A stretch of DNA of 64,000 bases from contig NZ_PYIX02000009.1 in the NCBI RefSeq assembly GCF_003024515.2, forward strand, positions 48,450-112,449. The letters are read 5' to 3'. A program made the position numbers and the translations under genes. Positions 26,424 to 36,059 of this stretch are shown here, in pieces. The stretch is from Acinetobacter sichuanensis (GTDB taxonomy: Bacteria; Pseudomonadota; Gammaproteobacteria; Pseudomonadales; Moraxellaceae). The notes below the pieces were generated by a model, which did no database searches, was not told the origin of the DNA, and worked only from the letters and a program-made list of their open reading frames with translations. Numbering within the stretch: the stretch's first letter is position 1; the number at the start of each line of letters is the position of its first letter.

Positions 26424-26733
26424 GACTTTAGAGTTAGACCAAGATGGGCATTTGGTGGATTACACCATTTGGGATGAAAGTGTTGCTCAGCAATTAGCAC
26501 AAAGTTTAGATTTAGAACTGAATGCTTGGCATTTTGAAATTTTACAAGCAGTTCGCCAATTTTACGCTCAATTTGGGCATTCTCCTGCAACGCGCCCCTT
26601 GATTAAGTTTCTCATGAAAACAGTGAATGCTGATATCAATAACGCCATGCTACAAGACAGATTTAATACAGGTTTAGTTGCCCGTCATTTAAGTCGCTTA
26701 GCTGGCGTTCCGAAACCTGCTAACTGTTTATAA
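26422..26733 (+). CDS. tusE: TusE/DsrC sulfur carrier protein
   Basis: 103 aa DsrC-family protein that takes sulfur from TusBCD and delivers it to MnmA for tRNA s2U34 formation. Family features are the N-terminal beta-hairpin, HFEILQAVRQFYAQFGHSP, the RPLIKFL segment and the essential penultimate cysteine at the very end (PANCL). Last of the tus operon. No clear Shine-Dalgarno was seen: a small hairpin and the CTTAGGC motif occupy the space before the ATG, so initiation may be unusual. Confidence 0.93.
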   Translation: MTLELDQDGHLVDYTIWDESVAQQLAQSLDLELNAWHFEILQAVRQFYAQFGHSPATRPLIKFLMKTVNADINNAMLQDRFNTGLVARHLSRLAGVPKPANCL

Positions 26734-26742
26734 CACGCTATT

Positions 26743-27213
26743 TTATGATGACTTCGCTGTTATATTTTCAAGCACATTAAAAATAGGTTTGATGTGCTTT
26801 GCTTGTAGAGGTTCACCACAATCTGAACAGATCAGCACAGGCTTTAACCGATGTTGACAAGGTCGATGCACAAACTCAACTGGACGTTCAAATTTTGGAT
26901 CCATCCATTGCTCTGCCCAATGCGCCATCGTCAATAATACAGGATATAAGGCATGCCCTTTTTCAGTCAGTTGATATTCAAAGCGTTCTTGTTTTTCTTT
27001 ATAAGGCGTTTTGACTAAAATTTCATGCTCAACTAAACGCTTTAAACGTTCTGACAAAACATGCCGAGTTACACCTAAACCTTGTTGAAATGCATCAAAA
27101 CGACGCACACCCATAAATGCATTTCGAATGATCAAAAATGTCCAACGGTCTCCGATGACAGATAAAATACGTGCAATTGGACAAGGTTGCTCACCGATAT
27201 CATCCCACTTCAT
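26743..27213 (-). CDS. HxlR family transcriptional regulator
   Basis: 156 aa winged-helix regulator. The N-terminal CPIARILSVIGDRWTFLIIR and FLGV-type RRFDAFQQGLGVTRHVLSERL segments are typical of HxlR proteins, including the conserved N-terminal cysteine. A C-terminal extension with CQHR and CSDCGEP cysteines could bind a metal or sense redox or thiols, as several HxlR relatives do. Convergent with the tus operon (10 bp between stops). The target is unknown: the neighbours 5' to it are AT-rich DNA and the UmuD-like gene. Confidence 0.9.
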   Translation of the reverse strand: MKWDDIGEQPCPIARILSVIGDRWTFLIIRNAFMGVRRFDAFQQGLGVTRHVLSERLKRLVEHEILVKTPYKEKQERFEYQLTEKGHALYPVLLTMAHWAEQWMDPKFERPVEFVHRPCQHRLKPVLICSDCGEPLQAKHIKPIFNVLENITAKSS

Positions 27214-27497
27214 TAGACGCTCAACTTTTTGAATTTCTTTGGCTTAATGTAATGATCTCGTCATACTTTTTAAAGTATTATTTTTAGTCATTGTTAAATA
27301 TAATGTTTGATCATACAACGTATTACTTGAATTATGACGTGAAAACTAAAATTGTAATGACAATGTATATCTTTATGAATTACATTTAAAATAAAAAATC
27401 ACTCTTTATCTCATTGAAAATAAATATTTTTTAAATTTGATATTGTTCCAATCTCTCTATAATATTTAAAAAGATTTAATTTTTTAAGAATAAAGAT

Positions 27498-28076
27498 ATG
27501 ACGATTTCAAGTAATTCTAATGTAACAAATGAAGTAATTTATTCCTCATCAGATGCTCATGAAGAACTAGAAATGATTCATATTCCAAAATCAAAAGTGA
27601 ATGAAGTTAAACAATATTTAACGCAAAAAGCGCAAATGAAAAAAGTACAGGAAATTGCATCGATTGCTGTTTTTGAAGCAAAGACGTCGATCTCTATTCC
27701 ACTTGCTCAAACTAAAATTGCTGCTGGATTACCCTCTCCAGTACAAGACCATACTGAACAATCAATTGATTTTAATGAATATCTTATTCGAAACCCAAAT
27801 ACAACTTTTGTCGTTAAAGTTGCATCATTGTCGATGCTTGGTGCAGGCATTGATGTAGATGATGATTTGATTGTAGATCGTAGCATAGAGGCAAAAAATC
27901 GTAATATTGTCGTAGCCTTAGTTGACAATGACTTTACAGTTAAGCGTTTGATGATCGACGGTGATAAAAAATGGTTACAAGCAGAAAACCCTGAATTTCC
28001 AGATATTCATTTTAACGAAGGTCAAGAAATGCTGATTTGGGGTGTCGTAACACGTGTGATTAAAAATTTAAAATAG
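27498..28076 (+). CDS. UmuDAb-like S24 peptidase (SOS-type regulator)
   Basis: 192 aa, longer than E. coli UmuD (139) and close to the Acinetobacter UmuDAb type. The extra N-terminal half contains no recognisable helix-turn-helix but is the region that binds DNA in UmuDAb. The self-cleavage site Ala76-Gly77 (AAGLPSP), nucleophile Ser112 (SLSMLGAG) and Lys149 (FTVKRL) are all present, so RecA-stimulated self-cleavage is expected. UmuDAb represses error-prone polymerase and other damage-induced genes. The divergent small gene ddrR found next to umuDAb in A. baylyi and A. baumannii is not seen: the 284 bp upstream are AT-rich with no convincing frame. Confidence 0.75.
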   Translation: MTISSNSNVTNEVIYSSSDAHEELEMIHIPKSKVNEVKQYLTQKAQMKKVQEIASIAVFEAKTSISIPLAQTKIAAGLPSPVQDHTEQSIDFNEYLIRNPNTTFVVKVASLSMLGAGIDVDDDLIVDRSIEAKNRNIVVALVDNDFTVKRLMIDGDKKWLQAENPEFPDIHFNEGQEMLIWGVVTRVIKNLK

Positions 28077-28129
28077 CTCTTAACGCTCAGTTTTTCTGTT
28101 TTATTACTTGTAAAACGAAGCAGTATTTG

Positions 28130-28161
28130 AGCTTTTGCAGCATGCAATAAGCTATTTTTTT
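28130..28161 (+). terminator. Intrinsic terminator of the umuD-like gene
   Basis: Imperfect hairpin between AGCTTTTGCA and TGCAATAAGCT (28130-28153) followed by a run of seven T at 28155-28161, 54 bp after the stop codon. Confidence 0.7.
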
Positions 28162-28347
28162 AGACAATTTATACTTATTTTGGACGTTTACAATTTTCAA
28201 AAGTTCTGAATAGAGTTTTAATATTACAACTTGCTCATGTTATCCTACCCTAATTGATTAAATCGCATGTATGAGTCAACTGTTTAAACATTTGTATTGA
28301 TTCACATCATTTAATTCATTGACGACTAAAGGGTGTCACTTTCTAGT

Positions 28348-30210
28348 ATGAACAATCTATTAAAATGGTTTGAAAATCGCGTTGATCCCTATCCAAATGA
28401 GGGGCTCAATGAACCTTTGCCTAAAACATTTTTTGCTTTTGTTTGGCAGGCTGCTACAGGTGTAAAAAAGTATTTAGCTCTGCTGATTCTATTTACTGCG
28501 GCAACAGCAAGTTTTGAAGCTATATTTTTCTCACAGATTGGGCACTTAGTCGATTGGTTGACACAGTCTACACCTGAAACCTTTTTAGAAAATCATCAGA
28601 ATAATTTAATTATTTTGGCGACATTCTTAATTGCCAATATTTTCTTTGCAAATATGCAATCTATTATTCGTCATCAGGTACTTTATAGTAGTTTTCCGAT
28701 GCGTTTGCGTTGGAGGTTTCATAATTTATTGCTACGTCAAGGCTTAGACTTCTTCCATAATGACTTTGCAGGACGTTTGTCCGCTAAAGTCATGCAAACC
28801 TCATTGGCTGTACGTGAATTTTGGGTCATTTTGGGTGACATGGTCACTTATGTCGTGATTTATTTTATTACGATTAGTGTGGTACTTGGCGCAATTTCTC
28901 CAATTTTATTGGTTCCCTTACTCATTTGGTTAGTGCTTTTTATTTCGGCTGCTTATTATTTTATTCCTCGTTTAGGTAAAGTTTCTAAAGCCCAAGCTGA
29001 TGCACGTGCTGAAATGACAGGTCGTGTAACGGATGCTTATACCAATATTCAAACGGTTAAGTTATTCGCACATGCAGGTCGTGAAAGTCAATATGCCAAA
29101 GCCTCTATGCAAAAGTTCATGGTGACTGTATTTCACCAAATGCGTTTAGGCTCAATGTATGAAATTTGCATTAATTTACTCACTTTTGTTTTGTTTTTTG
29201 GCGTGCTGGGTACAGCCGTTTGGTTATGGTTGCAAGGTCAAGCTGCGATTGGTGTAATTGCTGCGACAACTGCTATGATCTTAAAACTCAATAGTATGGC
29301 TGAGTTTATGATGTGGCAAACTTCAATGCTATTTGAAAATGTCGGGACAATTCAAGATGGTATGAATACGCTCGGCAAACCGATTAAAATTCAAGACAAA
29401 GAAAATGCTCAGCCCTTGCAAATTCAACAAGGTAATATCAAGTTTCAAGATGTATGTTTTGCTTATAACAATAAAAACGTGATTGATCACTTTAACTTAG
29501 ATATTAAAGCAGGTGAAAAAATCGGGATTGTTGGGCGTTCTGGCGCAGGAAAATCTACTTTAATCCAACTTCTTTTACATTTCTATGAAATCAACCAAGG
29601 TCGTATTTCTATTGATGGGCAAAATATTGAAGATGTAACTCAAGATAGTTTACGCAAAAATATTGCTTTGGTTACACAGGATACTTCTCTATTACATCGA
29701 ACTGTAGCAGAGAATATTAAATATGGTCGTCCAGATGCAACCGATAAAGAAATGTTTGAAGCTGTAAAAAAAGCCAAAGCTGAAGAGTTTATTCCTCAAC
29801 TTTCTGATCTACGTGGTCGTACAGGTTATGATGCTTATGTCGGTGAACGCGGTGTAAAACTTTCTGGTGGTCAACGACAACGTATTGCTATTGCTCGAGT
29901 ATTTTTAAAAGATGCACCTATTTTAATCTTAGATGAAGCAACCAGTGCTTTAGATTCTGAAGTTGAAGCTGCTATTCAATCAAGTTTAGATGATTTGATG
30001 CAAAATAAAACAGTCATTGCAATTGCACATCGCTTATCGACCATTGCCCAAATGGATCGCTTGATTGTTTTAGATCAAGGTAAAATTGTGGAACAAGGTC
30101 GTCATGAAGATTTAATCACCCAAAATGGTATTTATGCAAGTTTATGGCAAAGACAAACAGGTGGTTTTTTAGTTGAACAACAGCGTATGAAAGAAAAGGA
30201 AGATAAATAA
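28348..30210 (+). CDS. ABC transporter, fused permease and ATPase (MsbA/lipid-export-like)
   Basis: 620 aa half-transporter. An N-terminal six-helix exporter membrane domain (about residues 20-320) is followed by a nucleotide-binding domain with Walker A GRSGAGKST, signature LSGGQRQR and Walker B ILILDEATSALD. The ATG at 28348 is preferred; a GTG at 28333 (+5 aa) is alternative. AAAGGG lies 14 nt upstream, a little far. Homodimeric exporter of a hydrophobic or drug-like substrate. The MaoC-type gene starts directly after its stop codon, so the two are cotranscribed. Substrate not inferable. Confidence 0.93.
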   Translation: MNNLLKWFENRVDPYPNEGLNEPLPKTFFAFVWQAATGVKKYLALLILFTAATASFEAIFFSQIGHLVDWLTQSTPETFLENHQNNLIILATFLIANIFFANMQSIIRHQVLYSSFPMRLRWRFHNLLLRQGLDFFHNDFAGRLSAKVMQTSLAVREFWVILGDMVTYVVIYFITISVVLGAISPILLVPLLIWLVLFISAAYYFIPRLGKVSKAQADARAEMTGRVTDAYTNIQTVKLFAHAGRESQYAKASMQKFMVTVFHQMRLGSMYEICINLLTFVLFFGVLGTAVWLWLQGQAAIGVIAATTAMILKLNSMAEFMMWQTSMLFENVGTIQDGMNTLGKPIKIQDKENAQPLQIQQGNIKFQDVCFAYNNKNVIDHFNLDIKAGEKIGIVGRSGAGKSTLIQLLLHFYEINQGRISIDGQNIEDVTQDSLRKNIALVTQDTSLLHRTVAENIKYGRPDATDKEMFEAVKKAKAEEFIPQLSDLRGRTGYDAYVGERGVKLSGGQRQRIAIARVFLKDAPILILDEATSALDSEVEAAIQSSLDDLMQNKTVIAIAHRLSTIAQMDRLIVLDQGKIVEQGRHEDLITQNGIYASLWQRQTGGFLVEQQRMKEKEDK

Positions 30211-30660
30211 ATGTTGTATTTAGAAGATCTAAATGTGGGCGATCAATTTCAAAGTCGTGAATATGAAATCACCTTAGAAGAAATTTTAGATTTTGCTCAA
30301 AAATACGATCCTCAAGTTTTTCATACAGATCCAGAAAAAGCTAAAAACCATCCTATTTTTAAAGGAATTGCAGCCAGTGGTTGGCATACGTCAGCCATTG
30401 TCATGCGGCTTTGGACAGAATGTTTTCCTGTTGCTTATGGCTTGATTGGTTCAGATTCTAATTTACGTTGGCCACGACCAACTCGCGCAGGCGATAAAAT
30501 ATCAGTTGAAGTTGAAATTGTTTCCATCACGCCATCAAAAACCAAAGCTGACCGCGGTATTGTGAGTTATATCACACAAGCAAAAAATCAAAATGGTGAT
30601 ATTTTACTGATTTCAACAACTAAAATTGTTGTTTTTAATCGACATTTTCAAGAAAATTAA
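30211..30660 (+). CDS. MaoC-like dehydratase / hot-dog domain protein
   Basis: 149 aa with a single hot-dog fold. The YDPQVFHTDPE hydratase motif (Asp and His in the usual spacing) and GIAASGWHTSAI with the oxyanion region are those of (R)-enoyl-CoA hydratase/MaoC proteins. AAGGAAG precedes the ATG, and the gene begins one base after the ABC transporter stop. Probable substrate: a 2-enoyl-CoA or -ACP. Confidence 0.88.
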   Translation: MLYLEDLNVGDQFQSREYEITLEEILDFAQKYDPQVFHTDPEKAKNHPIFKGIAASGWHTSAIVMRLWTECFPVAYGLIGSDSNLRWPRPTRAGDKISVEVEIVSITPSKTKADRGIVSYITQAKNQNGDILLISTTKIVVFNRHFQEN

Positions 30661-30753
30661 AAGCTAAATTTTGTCTTACAATTTTTATGGTTTTTGATTA
30701 GAATCATGACAATATGTAATTTAAACACATATGTTGAGAGCAACGGATAGCAT

Positions 30754-31785
30754 ATGAAGAACACTTCAGCTCGCCAAGATCAGGGAATCCCTGGTGTTTA
30801 TGGACTTTTATTACTAGATATTGTTTCTAGATGGGGCTACAGCGCTGAAACTTTTTTTGCGCCTTTTTCTTTTAATAGTGAACAGTTGGCAGAACCCGAT
30901 TTTCGTATTCCGACACCTATTGCAAATGAATTAGTCAAACAAGCGCTAAAGCTAACAGGTGAAAGTACATTAGGCTATCAAATTGGTACGCAAATGCGTA
31001 TTTCAATTCATGGTTTTATTGGCTATGCCATTATGACAGCAAATGATATTACCGATGCGCTTGTACTTGCGAACCGCTTTATTCAACTGCGAATGCCATT
31101 TTTACAATTGTATTTTTCTACTTTTGGTGAAAAAGCAACTTTACAATTGCAATGTGATATCGATATAGAACCATTAAGAACTGAAATTTTAATGGGTCTA
31201 ACCTTTGGCATTATGACGATGGCGCGCGCACTCACAGGTATAGACGATTTACGAGGTGATATTGACTTTGACTTCCCTAAACCTGAAGGCTTTGATAAAT
31301 ACATTGATAAATTGCAAAATCGCTATCAAATGCGTTTTGAGCAGCCGCATTTAATTGCAAGTTTTGATAAATCCTATTTAGGTTTAAAGATGGTCAATGC
31401 AGACCCTATCGCTAGCCAGATTGCTATCAATCAATGTGAAGCGGAGCTTTCTGCAATTGGTGAACGTCGTCGCTTATCTATGCGTGTTCGCGACATTTTG
31501 ACGCATTCAGAACAGCATTATTTAAGCATTGAAAATGTTGCTGATCGCTTGCACATGTCAGACCGAACTTTAAAGCGGCAACTTGCAGCTGAAGGAACTT
31601 CTTTTTCCACCTTAGTGGATGAAGTTCGTTATCGTCATGCAACCTCTTTACTGTCACGAACAGACTATACACTTGAGCAAATCGCAGATGAACTTGGCTA
31701 TAGTGATGTTGCAAATTTTAGCCGTGCTTTTAAACGTTGGAGCGGACGCAGTCCAAGCAATTGGCGTAAAGACCCATATCTATAG
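30754..31785 (+). CDS. AraC family transcriptional regulator
   Basis: 343 aa: an N-terminal ligand-binding domain of the type found in OruR/ArgR-like AraC regulators, then two helix-turn-helix motifs in the C-terminal 100 residues (YLSIENVADRLHMSDRTLKR and YTLEQIADELGYSDVANFSR, ending FKRWSGRSPSNWRK). A GGA-TAGCAT spacing precedes the ATG. It follows the MaoC gene by 94 bp; targets are unknown. Confidence 0.92.
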   Translation: MKNTSARQDQGIPGVYGLLLLDIVSRWGYSAETFFAPFSFNSEQLAEPDFRIPTPIANELVKQALKLTGESTLGYQIGTQMRISIHGFIGYAIMTANDITDALVLANRFIQLRMPFLQLYFSTFGEKATLQLQCDIDIEPLRTEILMGLTFGIMTMARALTGIDDLRGDIDFDFPKPEGFDKYIDKLQNRYQMRFEQPHLIASFDKSYLGLKMVNADPIASQIAINQCEAELSAIGERRRLSMRVRDILTHSEQHYLSIENVADRLHMSDRTLKRQLAAEGTSFSTLVDEVRYRHATSLLSRTDYTLEQIADELGYSDVANFSRAFKRWSGRSPSNWRKDPYL

Positions 31786-31865
31786 CATTTTTAAATCTTT
31801 TGTTTTGTAACAAAAACCTGTATAACACGTAGAAAAATAAATTGAAGTCTTTTTAAGGAGTCAAC

Positions 31866-32240
31866 ATGAATCATCCTGCTGAATTGAAGTATGCAGCAAC
31901 ACATGAATGGGTACGTATTGAAGGTGATCTGATCATCACAGGTATTTCTGATCATGCACAAGATGCTTTAGGTGATCTTGTTTATGTAGAAAGCCCAGAA
32001 GTTGGTCGTCAAATTACCGCAGGTGAAGCTGTTGGTGTTGTTGAGTCTGTAAAAACAGCTTCAGATATCCATGCGCCTGTTTCAGGTACAGTTGTAGAAA
32101 TCAATACAGCGCTTGAAGATGATCCAGATTTTGTGAATGATGCACCTTATGACAAAGGTTGGATCTATAAAATCAAAGCCGATAATATTGCCGATGTTGA
32201 AAAATTATTAAGTCATACTGAATATGAAGCGGGTTTATAA
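31866..32240 (+). CDS. gcvH: Glycine cleavage system H protein
   Basis: 124 aa lipoyl carrier of the glycine cleavage complex, shuttling the aminomethyl group between the P and T proteins. Lipoylated Lys63 lies in [12 protein letters not shown], and HEWVRIEGD is the N-terminal hallmark. AAGGAG precedes the ATG. It is alone here: gcvP and gcvT are not in the window, so the complex is encoded elsewhere. A strong terminator follows. Confidence 0.96.
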   Translation: MNHPAELKYAATHEWVRIEGDLIITGISDHAQDALGDLVYVESPEVGRQITAGEAVGVVESVKTASDIHAPVSGTVVEINTALEDDPDFVNDAPYDKGWIYKIKADNIADVEKLLSHTEYEAGL

Positions 32241-32263
32241 ATCATAGATTTTTACCCTCTGTG

Positions 32264-32292
32264 AAAAGGAATCTTTTTAGATTCCTTTTTTT
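32264..32292 (+). terminator. Terminator of gcvH
   Basis: Perfect 11-bp stem AAAAGGAATCT/AGATTCCTTTT around TTTT, followed by further T residues. Confidence 0.9.
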
Positions 32293-32418
32293 TACATCTT
32301 TTAATTGAATTTTCCACTATACTCACGTTCAACATTGTATTAAAATTAAACAAAATTTCTTTGCTTTAAATGACAGCTTTTTTTGCTGCCTCGCTCTCTC
32401 CCAACATTCAGGTTATTT

Positions 32419-33597
32419 ATGTCAACTGTAAATGCGCAACATTTATGGAATAAATCCTTTATTCTTTGTTTAGCCAACAACTTATTTTTATTCATTTTTT
32501 ATTTCGCACAAACCACAATTCTTCCTATTTATATTCTGCAAGATTTAAATGGTAGTTTGTCACAAGCAGGTTTAGCGATGACCTTATTTATGGTTTCGTC
32601 CATTGCTGTGCGTCCATTTAGTGGATTAATCATTGAAAAATTTGGGCGAAAAAAAACGCTCTATATTTCAGAAACGCTCTTTTGTCTTTTTGCAATTGCG
32701 TATCTTCTTGCAGATAGTTTAACTATGCTCATGGTCATTCGCTTTTTACATGGCATCTGGTTTAGTATTTTAACCACAGTGACTGTGCCTATTGCCAATG
32801 ACTTTATTCCTGAAAAACGTAAAGGTGAAGGAATGGGTTATTTTGTTATGTCTATTAATCTAGGCATTGTCCTTGGACCTTTAATGGGTTTGACATTGAT
32901 TCAATCAACGTCGTACTTTACAGTGACCAGTATTTTAGCTGCGATTATTTGTTTAGGTTTTACTTTATGTTTCTTCATTCCAATACAAAATAATCGTGTT
33001 TCATCGCCACAATTGACCGCTAAACGCAAAATTAACATTCATGATTTTGTTGAAAAAAAAGCGATTCCTGTTTCTATTATGGCAATGATTATTTCTTTTG
33101 CCTATGCCAGCATTATGTCATTTATTTCTACTTTTGCAGCTTCACGAAATTTACTGGCTTATGCGAGTGTATTCTTTGTGGTATTTGCTATTTCGATGAT
33201 GAGCTTACGTCCATTTACAGGAAAATTGTATGATCGTAAAGGTGCTAGTTATGTGATTTATCCAGCAATTGCTTTATTTGCTGTCGGTCTAGTCGTTCTC
33301 AGCCAAGTGGAAACTGTATTTGGTTTTATGCTCGCTGCTATTTTTATTGGTATGGGTTTTGGTTCAGCACAACCTTGTTTACAAACATTGGCGATTCAGC
33401 GTTCACCTAAGCATCGTATTGGACATGCAACCTCAACATTTTTCACATGCTATGATTTTGGAATCGCGATAGGCTCTATTTTACTTGGTATGATCATTAC
33501 TCTTTTTGATTATAGCTTTGCATATTTATTATGTGCTGCAATTACCGCAGGTAGTTTAATATTTTATCGCTTTGCTGTGGCACATAAACCGACTTAA
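32419..33597 (+). CDS. MFS transporter
   Basis: 392 aa, about twelve transmembrane helices. Family motif A is present after helix 2 as GLIIEKFGRKKTLY, with a second copy as GKLYDRKGASY. The ATG at 32419 (AGG 9 nt upstream) is preferred over a TTG at 32383, which would add a cytoplasmic tail without family support. Most like drug or sugar efflux MFS proteins of the DHA1 class; substrate not assignable. It has its own terminator at 33611-33634. Confidence 0.9.
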   Translation: MSTVNAQHLWNKSFILCLANNLFLFIFYFAQTTILPIYILQDLNGSLSQAGLAMTLFMVSSIAVRPFSGLIIEKFGRKKTLYISETLFCLFAIAYLLADSLTMLMVIRFLHGIWFSILTTVTVPIANDFIPEKRKGEGMGYFVMSINLGIVLGPLMGLTLIQSTSYFTVTSILAAIICLGFTLCFFIPIQNNRVSSPQLTAKRKINIHDFVEKKAIPVSIMAMIISFAYASIMSFISTFAASRNLLAYASVFFVVFAISMMSLRPFTGKLYDRKGASYVIYPAIALFAVGLVVLSQVETVFGFMLAAIFIGMGFGSAQPCLQTLAIQRSPKHRIGHATSTFFTCYDFGIAIGSILLGMIITLFDYSFAYLLCAAITAGSLIFYRFAVAHKPT

Positions 33598-33610
33598 AAG
33601 AAAAATTTTC

Positions 33611-33634
33611 AGCCGCTTAAATGCGGCTTTTTTT
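33611..33634 (+). terminator. Terminator of the MFS gene
   Basis: Stem AGCCGC/GCGGCT with a 6-base loop followed by six T. Confidence 0.85.
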
Positions 33635-33686
33635 ACAGCTAAATATCCGATATATTGTCCATTTTTTAGACTAATTATTAGACTAA

Positions 33687-33881
33687 TTAAAAGCTAATAT
33701 CAAGACTATCCAAAGCAGATGAAATTAAATCTAAAGTACCTTTACCTAATTCTACTGCCAAGTCTAACACATCGATTGGATTTGCATGATTGATCAAATC
33801 AGTTGCGCTATTTGACTGAGTTTCTTCTTGTTGTACAAGTTCTGATGTTTCATCACTTGGTATTTCTGGAATTGACATCAT
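33687..33881 (-). CDS. Small acidic protein of unknown function
   Basis: 64 aa from the ATG at 33881 (AAAGG upstream). Ser/Glu/Asp/Gln-rich N-terminal half, then an amphipathic helical part (NPIDVLDLAVELGKGTLDLISSALDSL). No signal peptide or domain recognised. The longer reading from 33917 begins in a region with no Shine-Dalgarno. The amphipathic C-terminus could mediate membrane association or oligomerisation, but nothing more can be said. Confidence 0.6.
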   Translation of the reverse strand: MMSIPEIPSDETSELVQQEETQSNSATDLINHANPIDVLDLAVELGKGTLDLISSALDSLDISF

Positions 33882-33989
33882 TTTTACCTTTTGAGATATA
33901 ACAATAAAGTATGTCACAGATAGACTACTGTAAATATTGCCGTAGCTTATTATAATTTTATATTGTTTTCTTTAAGATACAGTATTTTT

Positions 33990-35405
33990 ATGCAATTGGT
34001 ATGGTTTCGACAAGACTTAAGAATAACTGATCATGCAGCCCTTTGGCATGCTTCACAAACAGGAAAATGCGTTGCTTTAGTGATGATTTCCATAGCACAA
34101 TGGCAACAACATGATGATGCAGCCTGTAAAATCTCACTTTATCTTAGGCAAATAGAAACCTTAAAAAGGCAGCTAGCACAACTGAATATTCCTTTAATCA
34201 TTCAAGATGTTCCATTATGGCAAGATGTCCCTCAACAACTTTATACAGTCGTTCAAGATCTAAAAATTGAAAATGTATTTGCAAATATTGAATTGGGTGT
34301 AAATGAACAAAAACGGGATACTCAGGTCAATGCGCTGTTAAGTAAACATAATATTTTGCTTAATCTTTATCATGATCGAACCTTATTTCCTGTTGGTTCT
34401 ATTTTAAATCAGTCTAATCAGCCTTATAAAGTTTTTGGTGCATTTAAAAAACGCTGTTATGAACTTTTAAGTATTCGAGTTCCAAGTTGTTACCCAACAC
34501 CTGAACCACAACCCTCTATTACATTAGATGATTCACTTGATCTGGAAATCATAACTCAACATATAGCTGCTCTAGATCACAAAGATCTAGCAGACTCATG
34601 GTCTGTACGTGAAAACTATGCAGAATCGTTATTAGATGATTTTCTTGAACATAAATTAGCATATTATGCTGAGGAACGTGATTTTCCTAATCTAAACGCA
34701 ACCAGTCAACTATCTGCTTATTTAAATATGGGCGCAATTTCAATACGTCAATGTATACATGGCTTATTTCGCGAACAACTTGGGAACTTTCACTTATCAG
34801 GTCATGGGCAACAAATATGGTTAGATGAATTATTATGGCGTGAATTTTATCAGCATATTTTATTTACTTTTCCTCATGTTTCTAAACATCAACCATTTAA
34901 AGAAAATACCAATAAAATAAAATGGTTAAATAATGATAACCATTTACAGGCTTGGCAACAAGGTCAAACAGGTATTCCTATTGTCGATGCAGGTATGCGT
35001 CAATTAAAAGCAACTGGTTGGATGCATAATCGAGTTCGCATGATTACTGCAATGTTTCTCACAAAAAATTTGCTTATTGATTGGAGAAAAGGTGAAAAAT
35101 GGTTTATGCAGCATTTAATTGATGGGGATTTAGCAGCCAATAATGGTGGATGGCAATGGTGTGCATCTACAGGAACTGATGCTGTTCCTTATTTTCGAGT
35201 GTTTAACCCAACCACTCAATCACAAAAATTTGACCCTGAAGGTGAATATATTAAACGTTGGGTTCCTGAACTCGCGCATTTAGATGCAAAACAAATTCAT
35301 GCACCTTTTGCTAAAAACCCTAATTTAGCCTTAAATTACCCTCATCCTCTTGTAGATTTAGGGCTTAGTCGTAAACGCGCAATTGAAGCCTTTAAACTCA
35401 TTTAA
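33990..35405 (+). CDS. phrB: Deoxyribodipyrimidine photolyase (CPD class I)
   Basis: Light-dependent repair of cyclobutane pyrimidine dimers, with FAD and an antenna cofactor. The N-terminal Rossmann domain begins at LVWFRQDLR. The C-terminal FAD-binding domain contains TGWMHNRVRMITAMFL and the highly diagnostic GTDAVPYFRVFNP with the electron-transfer Trp in GGWQWCAS. The ATG at 33990 (471 aa) is preferred over one 27 nt earlier because the family begins at this methionine. Terminates in a perfect 15-bp bidirectional hairpin. Confidence 0.96.
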   Translation: MQLVWFRQDLRITDHAALWHASQTGKCVALVMISIAQWQQHDDAACKISLYLRQIETLKRQLAQLNIPLIIQDVPLWQDVPQQLYTVVQDLKIENVFANIELGVNEQKRDTQVNALLSKHNILLNLYHDRTLFPVGSILNQSNQPYKVFGAFKKRCYELLSIRVPSCYPTPEPQPSITLDDSLDLEIITQHIAALDHKDLADSWSVRENYAESLLDDFLEHKLAYYAEERDFPNLNATSQLSAYLNMGAISIRQCIHGLFREQLGNFHLSGHGQQIWLDELLWREFYQHILFTFPHVSKHQPFKENTNKIKWLNNDNHLQAWQQGQTGIPIVDAGMRQLKATGWMHNRVRMITAMFLTKNLLIDWRKGEKWFMQHLIDGDLAANNGGWQWCASTGTDAVPYFRVFNPTTQSQKFDPEGEYIKRWVPELAHLDAKQIHAPFAKNPNLALNYPHPLVDLGLSRKRAIEAFKLI

Positions 35406-35416
35406 ATCAATCAAAA

Positions 35417-35459
35417 GCTAAAAAACATTCACTCGCTAAATGATTGAATGTTTTTTAGC
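35417..35459. terminator. Bidirectional terminator between phrB and ybaK
   Basis: Perfect 15-bp stem, GCTAAAAAACATTCA and TGAATGTTTTTTAGC, with a 13-base loop. The A/T tracts give poly-U in either orientation, serving the convergent phrB and ybaK genes. Confidence 0.9.
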
Positions 35460-35529
35460 ATTATTTAATCAGTAACTTTGTGAGTAACACTAATAAAATA
35501 AAGCATTTCTCATTGATAAAAAATACAGC

Positions 35530-35997
35530 TTATTCATCCACAATATCTGCAAAATGTGCCGCTAAAACCTTCACTAAGTCATGTGGATTAACCCCGATAT
35601 CTAAGCCTCGCTTCCCACCACTGACATAGATTGTATTTAATGCTTCCGCACTTGAACAAATAACTGTTTTTAATCGTTTCTTTTGCCCAACAGGGCTAAT
35701 TCCACCCACCAAATATCCTGTTAAACGTTCTGCATCTTTTGGGTCTGCCATATGCAGTTTTTTTGCACCAAATGCGCTTGCTACTTTCTTTAAATTTAAC
35801 TGATGACTTACAGGTAAAACAGCAACAAAATAGTTTTTATCATCTGTGACCATTAATGTCTTAAAAACTTCTTCAAGCTTTAAGCCTAATTTTTCTGCTG
35901 CCTCTAAACCAAAGCTTTTTGCATTAACATCATGTTCATATTCATGGATTGAGAATTCAATTTTATTTGATTTCAAAACTTTACATGCAGGAGTCAT
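35530..35997 (-). CDS. ybaK: Cys-tRNA(Pro)/Cys-tRNA(Cys) deacylase YbaK
   Basis: 155 aa of the YbaK/EbsC trans-editing family. It hydrolyses mischarged Cys-tRNA(Pro). Family hallmarks: FKTLMV, the catalytic Lys in [13 protein letters not shown], and the C-terminal [15 protein letters not shown]. Its full length and position as a single gene are normal. Confidence 0.94.
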   Translation of the reverse strand: MTPACKVLKSNKIEFSIHEYEHDVNAKSFGLEAAEKLGLKLEEVFKTLMVTDDKNYFVAVLPVSHQLNLKKVASAFGAKKLHMADPKDAERLTGYLVGGISPVGQKKRLKTVICSSAEALNTIYVSGGKRGLDIGVNPHDLVKVLAAHFADIVDE

Positions 35998-36059
35998 AAA
36001 TTTAATTAAGATGGAGAGGATATGTAATTATATGTCATCTGTGGCTAGATGTTAAATAA

